Counted from the first letter of the stretch, positions 1-7,727 are shown. The stretch is DNA of 16,042 nt from an uncultured Helcococcus sp. (GCF_946998255.1 NZ_CAMPYN010000027.1:1-16042), one strand, 5' to 3'. A program made the numbers and translations. The notes: a model not told the origin generated them from the letters alone.

Positions 1-779
1 CTACAGCTATTGAAAAAGCTCAAGGCAGGGTAGAATCAAACAACTTTGCCATGAGAAAAAGAGTTTTAGAATACGATAACGTAATGAACAAGCAAAGAGA
101 AGTTATCTATGGTGAAAGAAACCAAGTGTTGAATGGTGATAATATTCATGAAAACATCATGAATATGCTTGAAGGATTTATATTTGATACCGTGGACTCT
201 TTTGCAAACCCATCTGCACCAAGAGACCAATGGGAAATTGAAGCCTTACAAACATACCTTTCTTCAATTTGTATACCAAATGAATATTGGCACGATATTG
301 AATTAACTAGTCAGGACAAATTAAAAGTTGACTTATTAAACATCGCTAAAGATATTTATGCTTCAAGAGAAGAAAATATTGGTTCTGACCAAATGAGAGA
401 ATTAGAAAGAATAATTCTTCTAAAGGTTGTAGATAGCAAGTGGGTAGACCACATAGATGCAATGGATCAAATGAAACAATCCATAGGAGCTAGGGCCTTA
501 GGTAATGAAGACCCTGTAAGAGCCTATGCAAATGAAGGTTATGACATGTTTAATGAGTTAAATTCTTCTATAAGAGAAGATACCATTAAATACCTATTCC
601 ATGTAGAACCAACAAGTAATGTTCAAAGAGAAAAAGTAGTTAAGGAAAATGAAGCTAAACTACAAGGTGGAGAAGACCAAGACCAACCAGTGCAAAGAGT
701 GGTTGATAGAAAAATCGGAAGAAATGACCCATGTCCATGTGGATCAGGTAAAAAATATAAAAATTGCCATGGAAGATAA
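1..779 (+). CDS. secA: Preprotein translocase ATPase SecA, C-terminal part (5' end outside window)
   Basis: SecA is the ATPase motor that pushes unfolded preproteins through the SecYEG channel at the membrane. The frame is open from base 3, so this is the last 258 residues of a gene that begins upstream. The fragment opens with the SecA-typical stretch around VLEYDNVMNKQREVIY. It continues through the helical scaffold region (WVDHIDAMDQMKQSIGAR, then GNEDPVRAYANEGYDMF). It ends in a polar linker and a complete SEC-C zinc motif, CPCGSGKKYKNCH (the C-x-C-x8-C-H pattern), which in this family binds zinc and contacts SecB or ribosomes. The first ATG in the window, at 51, is internal to the gene and is not the start. 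The TAA stop at 777-779 is 18 nt before the sortase gene, so the two may be co-transcribed. Identification is secure. Confidence 0.97.
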   Translation, partial: TAIEKAQGRVESNNFAMRKRVLEYDNVMNKQREVIYGERNQVLNGDNIHENIMNMLEGFIFDTVDSFANPSAPRDQWEIEALQTYLSSICIPNEYWHDIELTSQDKLKVDLLNIAKDIYASREENIGSDQMRELERIILLKVVDSKWVDHIDAMDQMKQSIGARALGNEDPVRAYANEGYDMFNELNSSIREDTIKYLFHVEPTSNVQREKVVKENEAKLQGGEDQDQPVQRVVDRKIGRNDPCPCGSGKKYKNCHGR

Positions 780-797
780 TGAAAAATAGGAGTAGAA

Positions 798-1592
798 ATG
801 AAAAAGAAAACTAGAAATAGGATATTAACCTTCATTCAAATAGTACTTTTAATTTTTATCGCTTACAATGTATATCAAATTGGTAGCTATTACTACAGTA
901 GGTATAAAGCTCAACAAAATTACGACCAAACCTCTAAAATATTTGAGCAAGTAGTCAATAAGGATAAGGATAATAAATTAGATTCAGAAGAATTGAAGGC
1001 TTTAAGGGATAGAAATTCTAAGCAATTAATAGAAGACTTGAAAAAGAAGAATGCTGATATAGAAGCATACATTCGTATAAACGACACAAGAATAGACTAT
1101 CCAATAGTTTATAAAGACAACGATTATTATTTAAGAAGAGACATTAATGGAAAGTATTCAATTCCTGGTACTGTTTTTATAGAAGAAACAAACAAGAAAG
1201 ATTTCTCAGACAGAAACACAACAGTATATGGTCACAATATGTCAATTGCTTCACCAAACCTAGCGCCAATGTTCACCGACTTAGAAAAGTACGGTAAAGA
1301 AGATTTTGTTAAATCAGGAAAAGCAAGAACTATAGAAATATATACACCAAATGGTGTTTTAGAGTATGAAGTGGTATCAGCTTACTATATTGATGCCTAC
1401 TATGATTACAGAAGCTTCGACATGTCAGATGAAGCGTGGGTACAATATGCTAACAAACTAGTTAACAAATCAAAACTTGATTTCGGTTTTGACAGAGAAG
1501 TAGGCCCAGAAGATAAAATGTTGACCCTATCAACATGTGACAACGTTGATGATATTGGAAGATTTGTAGTTCATGCAATATTGAAAAAATAA
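798..1592 (+). CDS. srtB: Class B sortase (membrane-anchored cysteine transpeptidase)
   Basis: Sortases cleave a C-terminal sorting signal on secreted proteins and join them to the cell wall or to pilin subunits. The 264-residue protein starts with a basic N-terminus and one hydrophobic segment (about residues 9-29), a signal anchor that places the enzyme outside the membrane. A charged linker (about 40-90) precedes the sortase barrel. The catalytic triad is visible: His146 in TVYGHNM, Cys247 in TLSTC and Arg255 in GRFVVHA. The spacing and the IDYPIV...NDYYL stretch before the His are typical of class B rather than class A. The start follows AGGAG at 788-792. The gene closely follows secA and is separated from prfB by a terminator and repeats. 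No sorting-signal substrate is encoded in the window, so the target is unknown, and the symbol denotes class rather than a proven orthologue. Confidence 0.92.
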   Translation: MKKKTRNRILTFIQIVLLIFIAYNVYQIGSYYYSRYKAQQNYDQTSKIFEQVVNKDKDNKLDSEELKALRDRNSKQLIEDLKKKNADIEAYIRINDTRIDYPIVYKDNDYYLRRDINGKYSIPGTVFIEETNKKDFSDRNTTVYGHNMSIASPNLAPMFTDLEKYGKEDFVKSGKARTIEIYTPNGVLEYEVVSAYYIDAYYDYRSFDMSDEAWVQYANKLVNKSKLDFGFDREVGPEDKMLTLSTCDNVDDIGRFVVHAILKK

Positions 1593-1625
1593 TAAATTAG
1601 CTTATTCAAGCTATTAGGCAATTTG

Positions 1626-1678
1626 AAACTGGCCCCAAAAAGTTGGACATAACACCAACTTGGCGGAGGTCAGTTTTT
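1626..1678 (+). terminator. Branched hairpin terminator after the sortase gene, with IS3-like arms
   Basis: An outer stem pairs AAACTGGCC (1626-1634) with GGTCAGTTT (1668-1676), with one G-T pair. Inside it a perfect hairpin pairs AAGTTGG (1640-1646) with CCAACTT (1655-1661). The structure ends in a run of five T at 1674-1678, as in a rho-independent terminator. The left arm, with CCCCAAAAAGTTGGACA, resembles the terminal inverted repeats of IS3-family (IS150-type) elements as I remember them. The right arm is a diverged inverse copy. A smaller hairpin, TAGCTT/AAGCTA (1598-1613), lies just upstream. The terminator role is likely; IS ancestry is an inference. Confidence 0.65.
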
Positions 1679-1743
1679 ACATTATATATTAATAAATGCA
1701 AGATAGTGTGAAAATTTTTTATTTAGAGTACTTGTTGGAAGAT

Positions 1744-2047
1744 GTAATCATGACAGGTTTGGAGAGTTGTGAGATAAAATGAAAAGCTGGTGCTTGGAAT
1801 CATGACAGGGGGAGGAAATGGCGGAATAGACATGAAAAGCTGAGGGTTGGAATCATGACAGGGAGAGGAAGAGGCGGAATAAACATGAAAAGTTGTGAGT
1901 TGGAATCATGACAGGGGGAGGAAGAGGCGGAATAGACATGAAAAACTGTGAGTTGGAATCATGACAGGAAGAGGAAGAAGCGGAATAGACATGAAAAGCT
2001 GAGGGTTGGAATCATGACAGGGGGAGGAAGAGGCGGAATAGACATGA
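1744..2047 (+). repeat. Tandem repeat array 1: 53-bp unit, about six copies
   Basis: TCATG recurs at 1748, 1800, 1853, 1906, 1959 and 2012, so the spacing is 52, 53, 53, 53 and 53. Each unit has a 35-36 nt purine-rich core from TCATG to CATGA and a 17-nt linker (form AAAGCTGAGGGTTGGAA). Four central copies are nearly identical. The first is degenerate and the last stops at the end of its core (2047). The unit is about half G+C, well above the surrounding DNA. A period of 53 is not a multiple of three and the copies change frame, so this is not coding. A short open frame at 1948-2142 runs through it by chance. Confidence 0.92.
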
Positions 2048-2049
2048 CA

Positions 2050-2270
2050 TCATGCTGGTTTCCGCAAAACCGCCAAAACCTACATGACCGCCTAGAGCCA
2101 AATATCATGATGGAATCCATAAAAACACCAAAACCCACATGACATTCATACCAAATAAGTCATACAGGTTTCCGCGAAACCGCTAAAACCTACACGACAT
2201 TCATACCAACGAAGTCATGCTGGTTTCCACAAAAATCCCAAAACCCTCATCACATTCAGGTCTAAGTAAA
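2050..2270 (-). repeat. Tandem repeat array 2: 55-bp unit, four copies, inverted relative to array 1
   Basis: Units begin at 2050, 2105, 2160 and 2215, an exact 55-bp period. Each has a 38-nt core bounded by TCATG and CATGA, or a close variant such as TCATA, CACGA or CATCA, and then a 17-nt linker. The plus strand is C/A-rich. Read on the minus strand, the core contains AGGTTTTGGCGGTTTTGCGG, which parallels the G-rich core of array 1, and the linker length is identical. Hence it looks like a diverged member of the same family facing the other way. Individual units contain GGTTT...AAACC dyads (for example 2057-2071). A decayed fifth copy may run to about 2305; from there to 2378 I see only AT-rich DNA with no recognisable feature. 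Confidence 0.87.
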
Positions 2271-2378
2271 AATGTATAAATCAACCCCCAAACCCTACAT
2301 GACCAAGCATTTTTAAAAAGCTAACATGTAGTCCCAAACTAAGCCTATAAACATAAGTTTTACAAACAAAACATTTTA

Positions 2379-2408
2379 TTGGATAATAAGTCGCTAAATT
2401 GCTATAAT
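2379..2408 (+). promoter_or_regulatory. Probable sigma-A promoter of the prfB-tex-proS operon
   Basis: TTGGAT (2379-2384) and a perfect TATAAT (2403-2408) are 18 bp apart. The predicted transcription start near 2415 leaves a leader of only about 20 nt before the first in-frame ATG of prfB. It lies just past the repeat arrays and is the first convincing promoter upstream of prfB. Confidence 0.6.
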
Positions 2409-2434
2409 TAAGGGTAGATTATAATATATTAAAG

Positions 2435-3560
2435 ATGGGAGTGATTGCTATAGAAAGTTTTGAAATATTAAAAGAAATAGAAGAGCTTCAAGATACACTG
2501 GAAAAATTAGGGAGGTCTCTTTGACATTCCTAAATTAGAAAAGGACCTATTAAGGCTTGAAAAGGAGAGCATGCAGGAAGGTTTCTGGGATGATAGTGAG
2601 AAGGCTCAAAAAATAATGATTGAAATCAATGATACAAGAGATACTATAGAAGACTATAGGCAAATGGAAGGTTCTTTGTCGTCTATAACTGAAATCATGG
2701 ATCTTTTGAGTGTGGAAGAATTCATCGATATGAAAGATGATATCACTAGTGACCTTAATTCAGTTAAAAATAAAATAAGTAAGCTGAATACAAAAACTTT
2801 ATTATCTGGACCTTATGATAAAAATAATGCAATATTTTCTATCAACGCTGGATCTGGAGGTTTAGAGGCTACGGATTGGGCTCAAATGCTGATGAGAATG
2901 TATACAAGATACTTTGAATCAAAATCATACAAGTATACAATTACCGAACTTCACAATGAAGATGCAGGAGGAATAAAATCCGTGACCATGATGGTTTCAG
3001 GGTCTTACGTATATGGTCATTTGAAATCAGAAAAGGGCGTTCACAGGCTAGTTAGGATATCTCCTTTTGATTCCAATGCTAGAAGGCATACATCATTCGC
3101 ATCGGTTGATGTTTATCCAGAACTAGATGATGATACATATATTGAAATAGAAGATAAAGATTTGAAGATAGATACCTACAGGGCATCGGGGGCTGGTGGT
3201 CAACACGTAAATACTACTGACTCAGCAGTTAGGATAACTCACATTCCTACAGGGGTTACCGTATCTAGTCAAAATGAAAGATCTCAAATCCAAAATAGGG
3301 CCCAAGCTATGAATATGCTTAAGGCTAAGCTTGTTCAAATCAAAGAAGAAGAGCACAAGGAGAAGATTGAGGATATTCAGGGGAAATATTCACAAATCAC
3401 TTGGGGATCTCAAATCAGGTCTTATGTATTCCAACCCTATACCCTAGTCAAGGACCACCGTACAAATTACGAAGTAGGTACAGTAGACAAGGTCATGGAT
3501 GGTGACTTAGACCAGTTTATAAATAGTTATTTAAATATGAAAGAAGTAGAGAAGGACTAA
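2435..3560 (+). CDS. prfB: Peptide chain release factor 2, expressed by programmed +1 frameshift
   Basis: RF2 recognises UGA and UAA in the ribosomal A site and releases the finished protein. The gene is in two frames. Codons from 2435 run to CTT (2519-2521) and an in-frame TGA at 2522-2524; skipping T2522 continues as GAC from 2523 to the TAA at 3558-3560, giving about 374 residues, normal for RF2. The stop-codon recognition tripeptide SPF is at about residues 209-211 and the peptidyl-transfer GGQ at about 254-256 (in SGAGGQHVN). The start is uncertain. ATG 2435 has no good ribosome site; GTG 2441 is also in frame. GGGAGTGAT at 2438-2446 is a strong Shine-Dalgarno-like sequence pointing further downstream, where only ATA 2450 is in frame. 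prfB lies near secA in many Firmicutes, and its stop overlaps the tex start. Confidence 0.95.
2509..2525 (+). promoter_or_regulatory. RF2 programmed +1 frameshift site
   Basis: An internal Shine-Dalgarno-like AGGGAGG is followed by TCT and then the slippery CTT TGA C. This is the conserved RF2 autoregulation signal with the usual three-base gap between the purine tract and the Leu codon. In known bacteria, low RF2 slows termination at the UGA and lets the ribosome slip +1 into the main frame, so RF2 controls its own synthesis. The arrangement here is intact. Confidence 0.93.
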
Positions 3561-5689
3561 TGGATATAATAAAAAAAATAGCTGAAGAATTAAATATTAA
3601 GGAAAGTCAGGTTGAAAAAACCATAGCTTTAATAGATGAAGGCAACACCATACCTTTTATAGCAAGGTATAGGAAAGAGGTTACTGGTAATTTAACTGAC
3701 GAAGTATTAAGAGACTTGGAAGATAAGTTATCTTACTTGAGAAATCTTGAAAGCAGAAAAGAAGAGGTTATTTCTTCTATTGAAAACCAAGACAAGATGA
3801 CAGATGCTTTAATGAAAGAAATACAAGCAGCAGAAACTCTTAAAGATGTTGAGGATATTTACAGACCTTACAAGCAAAAGAGACAGACAAGAGCAACAAA
3901 GGCCAAGGAAAAAGGTCTAGAACCTTTATCAAACTTTATTTTAACTTGGAAGGAAGGAAGCTCAAGTATACCAGAAGAGGCTGAAAAGTACCTAACAGAT
4001 GAGGTTGAAACTGTAGAGGATGCTATAAATGGAGCCAAGGATATTTTAGCTGAATTAGTGTCAGATGCAACTGTTTTTAGAAATATACTTAGGTCTGACG
4101 CTGAAAGAAGGGGAACTATAAGTTCTAAATTAGCAAAAATAGATGAAGAGAATAAGGAAGAAATGGAAGAGGCTAATACCTTTGTCCAATATTTCGACTT
4201 TGAAGAAAAAATTTCCAAAATTCCTTCTCACAGGGTTTTAGCTATAAATAGGGGAGAAAAACTAGGCTATTTAAAGGTGAATGTAAACTTAACAGATGAA
4301 GCTAACATTGCCTTTATCACTAGAAGTATTCAAAAAGATAAGGCAGCAGAAAATTATAAATATATATTTGAAGCTGTAGAAGACGGATACAAGCGTTTAT
4401 TGTTCCCATCTGTAGAAAATGAAATCAGAGCTGAGCTTACAGAAAAGGCAGACCAACAAGCTATAGAAGTTTTTGCAAAAAACCTAAAGCCTTATCTAAT
4501 GCAAGCTCCAATAAAAGAAACAGTAGTAATGGGTATCGACCCTGCTTATAGGACAGGATGTAAATTAGTAATTGTTTCAGAATTGGGTGACTTATTATTC
4601 GATACAATTATATATCCAGTTCCTCCAAAAGAAGATGTTGAAGGCTCAATAAAAACAATGTTAGACCTTATAGATAAATATAAGGTTTCACTTATTGCTA
4701 TAGGTAATGGTACAGCTTCAAGAGAAACAGAAGCGGTTGTAGCTAAGATGTTAAATGAAAATAGCTTTGATAGAGAAGTGTTTTATACAATTGTAAATGA
4801 ATCAGGAGCTTCAGTTTATTCAGCATCAAAAATTGCTAAAGAAGAATTCCCAGACAAGGATGTTACTGTAAGAGGAGCTGTCTCCATAGCTAGACGTATC
4901 CAAGATCCTTTAGCTGAATTGGTTAAAATAGATCCTAAACACATCGGTGTTGGCCAATACCAACATGATGTTAACCAAAAAGCCTTGGAAGAAACTTTAG
5001 GAAATGTAGTTGAGGACTCTGTAAACTTAGTTGGTGTAAACTTAAATACAGCATCAGTCTCCTTGTTGTCTTATGTTTCTGGTTTATCTTCAAAGGTGTC
5101 TAAAAATATCTTAGACTACAGGGCTGAAAATGGAAGATTTGCAAATCGACAAGAATTAAAGAAGGTAAAAGGTTTAGGACCGAAAACATTTGAACAAGCA
5201 GCAGGTTTCTTAAGAATAGCTGATGGTGATAATCCGTTAGATAACACAGGTGTTCACCCTGAATCCTATGAAATAGCAAGCAAATTAAAAGATATAGATC
5301 TTGATAAGATTAATGTAAAAGAATTATCTGAAGAATTGGAAGTTGGGGAACCTACCTTAAAGGACATCATCCAAGAATTGAAAAAACCGGGGAGAGACCC
5401 GAGAGAAGATATGCCAAAGGCAATTTTAAGGTCAGACGTCTTATCCATAGATGATTTACAAGTAGGAATGAAACTTAAAGGAACTGTAAGAAACGTAGTA
5501 GACTTTGGCGCCTTTATTGATATAGGTATAAAAAATGATGGCTTGGTGCATATTTCTGAGATTTCTGACAAGTATATCAAACATCCTTCAGAAGTATTAC
5601 AAGTATCAGATATAGTAGATGTTGAAATTATAAAAATTGATAAAAATAGAGGGCAGGTTGGCCTAAGTATGAAAGGAATTAAGCAATAA
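3560..5689 (+). CDS. tex: Tex family S1 RNA-binding protein
   Basis: Tex is a conserved nucleic-acid-binding protein tied to transcription and RNA handling in the cytoplasm; its precise reaction is not settled. The 709-residue product has the family layout. An N-terminal helical region carries the early motif NTIPFIARYRKEVTG (residues 29-43). A YqgF/RNase H-like fold begins near residue 321 with MGIDPAYRTG (324-333) and includes IGNGTASRET (381-390). Helix-hairpin-helix segments follow at about 495-555, with the GLGPKT turn at 548-553. A C-terminal S1 domain covers about 636-706 (GTVRNVVDFGAFIDIG). Length matches other Tex proteins. ATG 3560 shares its A with the prfB stop (TAATG), and GAAGGA lies just upstream, suggesting coupled translation. 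The stop overlaps the proS start in the same way. Confidence 0.95.
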   Translation: MDIIKKIAEELNIKESQVEKTIALIDEGNTIPFIARYRKEVTGNLTDEVLRDLEDKLSYLRNLESRKEEVISSIENQDKMTDALMKEIQAAETLKDVEDIYRPYKQKRQTRATKAKEKGLEPLSNFILTWKEGSSSIPEEAEKYLTDEVETVEDAINGAKDILAELVSDATVFRNILRSDAERRGTISSKLAKIDEENKEEMEEANTFVQYFDFEEKISKIPSHRVLAINRGEKLGYLKVNVNLTDEANIAFITRSIQKDKAAENYKYIFEAVEDGYKRLLFPSVENEIRAELTEKADQQAIEVFAKNLKPYLMQAPIKETVVMGIDPAYRTGCKLVIVSELGDLLFDTIIYPVPPKEDVEGSIKTMLDLIDKYKVSLIAIGNGTASRETEAVVAKMLNENSFDREVFYTIVNESGASVYSASKIAKEEFPDKDVTVRGAVSIARRIQDPLAELVKIDPKHIGVGQYQHDVNQKALEETLGNVVEDSVNLVGVNLNTASVSLLSYVSGLSSKVSKNILDYRAENGRFANRQELKKVKGLGPKTFEQAAGFLRIADGDNPLDNTGVHPESYEIASKLKDIDLDKINVKELSEELEVGEPTLKDIIQELKKPGRDPREDMPKAILRSDVLSIDDLQVGMKLKGTVRNVVDFGAFIDIGIKNDGLVHISEISDKYIKHPSEVLQVSDIVDVEIIKIDKNRGQVGLSMKGIKQ

Positions 5690-7374
5690 TGAGAATGAAT
5701 AAATTTTATATGCCAACTCTAAAAGAAGATCCACAAGATGCGGAAATAGCATCACATAGACTTCTTTTAAGGGCTGGTATGATAAGAAAATCAGCTTCAG
5801 GTATTTATTCCTACCTACCATTAGGATATAGGGTAATAAGAAAGATTGAAGACCTAGTTAGGGAAGGAATGGACAAGTTTGATGGACAAGAAGTTTTGAT
5901 GTCCGCCTTACAACCGCAAGAAATCTGGGTTGAATCTGGCAGATGGGACAAATTTGGTGAAGAAATGTTTAGGTTAAAAGACAGAAATGATAGAGATTTT
6001 TGCCTTGGACCTACAGCAGAAGAGTATTTCACAACCCTTGTAAGGGATGAATTAAAATCATACAAGCAACTACCATTAAATATTTATCAAATACAAACCA
6101 AATATAGGGATGAAAAAAGACCAAGATTTGGTATAAATAGGGCTAGAGAATTTACCATGAAAGATGCCTATAGCTTTGATAAGGACCAAGCGGGCTTGGA
6201 AGCGTCCTACCAAAACATGTGGGAGGCTTATGAATACATTTTTGATAGAATGGGAATTGACTACAGAGTTGTAGAAGGTGATTCAGGTCTAATGGGTACA
6301 GGAGTTTCCCATGAATTTATTGCTATGGCCGAAACTGGTGAAGGTATCATTGTTTATTCTGATGAATCTGACTATGCAGCAACAGATGAAAAAGCAGCAG
6401 TTACTTACAAAATAACTGATAAAGAAGAAGTAAAGGAAATGGAAGAAATCTCTACACCAAATGTAAAGACCATGGAAGAGTTAGAAAACTTCACATCCAT
6501 TCCTAGAGAAAAAATGGCAAAAGCCATAGCTCTAAAGGCTGAAGACCAATACTTTATTGTTTTAATTCCTGGAAATAGAGAATTAAATATGAATAAGTTT
6601 TTAAACCATGTAGGTATTTCAGAAAATGAAATTGAAATGATGAGTGACCAGGATATAAAAGACATAACTGGTGGACCAGCTGGTTTTACTGGACCTATCG
6701 GTCTTAGTGATAAGGTAAAACTGCTAATAGATTCAAGAATAAGTCAAATGACAAACTTTGTGGTTGGAGCAAACAAGGCAGATGCTCACTATATAAATGT
6801 AAATTATGGAAGAGATTTTGAAGCAGAAGTTGTAGAAGATTTATTAGTGATAGAAGAATCTGACTTAGGTCCAAATGGTGAAAAATTAGAATTTGCCAGA
6901 GGTATAGAAGTAGGAAACATCTTCCAATTAGGTGAAAAATATTCTAAACCATTGCACGCAACATTCTTAGATGAGAATGGTAAGGAAAATTACTTTGTAA
7001 TGGGTTCTTATGGTATAGGTATCACAAGGTCTGTAACCGCTATTGTGGAACAAAACCACGACGAAGATGGTATTATATGGCCAGAAAACCTAGCTCCTTA
7101 CAGGGTGATTATTACAATCGTAAAGAATAATGACCAAGACCAAGTTGATTTGGCTGAAAAGATTTATCAAGAATTAACAGATAGGGGTGTTGAAGTTCTG
7201 CTTGATGATAGGAATGAAAGACCTGGGGTTAAATTTAAAGATAGAGATTTGATTGGTATTCCTCATAGGATTACAGTAGGCAGGGATGCTAGCCAAGGTA
7301 TTGTAGAATACTCTACAAGAAAAGAAAAAGAAAATAAAAATATGGACTATAAAGAAGTATTAGAACTTCTATAG
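5689..7374 (+). CDS. proS: Prolyl-tRNA synthetase, bacterial type with editing insertion
   Basis: This enzyme charges tRNA-Pro with proline for translation. Class II motifs are present: motif 1 in the GIYSYLPLGYRVIRK region, motif 2 at about residue 140 (YRDEKRPRFG) and motif 3 at about 438-446 (GSYGIGITR). Between motifs 2 and 3, residues from about 224 to 405 form the INS domain that in bacterial ProRS removes mischarged alanine; GGPAGFTGPIGL and VVGANKADAHY are visible. An anticodon-binding domain closes the 561-residue protein, close to the usual 565-575. The chosen ATG 5689 overlaps the tex stop (TAATG), has AAAGGA 11 nt upstream, and gives the common MRM-K-YMPTL N-terminus; ATG 5695 is an alternative. 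It is the last gene of the prfB-tex-proS operon, followed by a terminator. Confidence 0.97.
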   Translation: MRMNKFYMPTLKEDPQDAEIASHRLLLRAGMIRKSASGIYSYLPLGYRVIRKIEDLVREGMDKFDGQEVLMSALQPQEIWVESGRWDKFGEEMFRLKDRNDRDFCLGPTAEEYFTTLVRDELKSYKQLPLNIYQIQTKYRDEKRPRFGINRAREFTMKDAYSFDKDQAGLEASYQNMWEAYEYIFDRMGIDYRVVEGDSGLMGTGVSHEFIAMAETGEGIIVYSDESDYAATDEKAAVTYKITDKEEVKEMEEISTPNVKTMEELENFTSIPREKMAKAIALKAEDQYFIVLIPGNRELNMNKFLNHVGISENEIEMMSDQDIKDITGGPAGFTGPIGLSDKVKLLIDSRISQMTNFVVGANKADAHYINVNYGRDFEAEVVEDLLVIEESDLGPNGEKLEFARGIEVGNIFQLGEKYSKPLHATFLDENGKENYFVMGSYGIGITRSVTAIVEQNHDEDGIIWPENLAPYRVIITIVKNNDQDQVDLAEKIYQELTDRGVEVLLDDRNERPGVKFKDRDLIGIPHRITVGRDASQGIVEYSTRKEKENKNMDYKEVLELL

Positions 7375-7383
7375 ACCCTATCT

Positions 7384-7427
7384 AAAAGCACTTCATCTAT
7401 ATAGAAAGATGGAGTGTTTTGTGTTTT
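7384..7427 (+). terminator. Rho-independent terminator after proS
   Basis: CACTTCATCT (7389-7398) pairs with AGATGGAGTG (7407-7416) with one G-T pair and an 8-nt loop. It is flanked by AAAA on the left and TTTTGTGTTTT on the right, so the stem can extend. It sits 10 nt after the proS stop and ends the prfB-tex-proS operon. Confidence 0.88.
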
Positions 7428-7442
7428 ATAAGTTAAAATAGT

Positions 7443-7462
7443 TTGTAGCATTAATGTTACAA
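7443..7462. promoter_or_regulatory. 20-bp near-perfect palindrome upstream of amiA
   Basis: TTGTAGCATT and AATGTTACAA form a dyad with one mismatch, the size and symmetry of a repressor or activator site. It lies about 220 bp upstream of the amiA -35 box, which is far for a simple repressor. The rest of 7463-7660 is very AT-rich with further small dyads (TTTAGAAGATG at 7566-7576 against CATCTAAA at 7589-7596) and no gene. The regulator is unknown. Confidence 0.4.
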
Positions 7463-7665
7463 AAATGACTTATATACATTATTTGTATTTTTATACAGTT
7501 ATCACAAAAGTATAACTCATAAGTATTTACAAAATTAATTTATTTAAAACGCTAAAAGACTTGAGTTTAGAAGATGTCTTTATAAAATCATCTAAATCTA
7601 ATTATGAATATTTAAAATGATGATGAAAAAAATCAAAAATATTTTCATAAAATAATATATTTTTT

Positions 7666-7694
7666 TTGACAGACAAAAAAAATTTTACTATACT
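7666..7694 (+). promoter_or_regulatory. Strong sigma-A promoter of amiA
   Basis: A perfect -35 TTGACA (7666-7671) and TATACT (7689-7694) are separated by exactly 17 bp, with poly-A/T tracts around the -35. Transcription should start near 7701. The 46-nt leader ends in a perfect AGGAGG (7736-7741), 5 nt before the ATG. This suggests very high expression. Confidence 0.85.
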
Positions 7695-7703
7695 AATTAA
7701 CAA

Positions 7704-7727
7704 TATAGAAAATTTAGGATTTCTATA
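7704..7727. promoter_or_regulatory. Inverted repeat in the amiA leader (operator or mRNA hairpin)
   Basis: TATAGAAA (7704-7711) and TTTCTATA (7720-7727) form a perfect 8-bp inverted repeat with an 8-nt loop. It begins about three bases after the predicted transcription start and ends before the ribosome site. It could be a repressor site or a 5' stem that stabilises the mRNA. GAAAATT (7708-7714) matches half of the CodY consensus, but the other half does not match. Confidence 0.5.

Noticed and set aside
852..1010. EF-hand-like stretch in the sortase linker (DKDNKLDSEEL)
   Set aside because: The loop lacks the central glycine and the acidic residue at position 12; it looks like an ordinary charged linker.
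1948..2142. 64-codon open frame on the plus strand within the repeats
   Set aside because: It crosses from array 1 into the inverted array 2; 53- and 55-bp periods shift the frame with each copy, there is no ribosome site, and the composition is set by the repeat.
1744..2270. CRISPR array
   Set aside because: The linkers between cores are as similar as the cores, the cores themselves vary, there is no set of unique spacers, and no cas gene is present.
2441..2524. prfB read as a disrupted pseudogene because of the in-frame TGA
   Set aside because: The stop lies exactly at the conserved RF2 frameshift signal, and the downstream frame is full length with SPF and GGQ intact.
3868..4218. Minus-strand open frames opposite tex, proS, sortase and ald
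   Set aside because: They lie wholly inside well-identified plus-strand genes, lack ribosome sites and resemble no family; they are antisense shadows.
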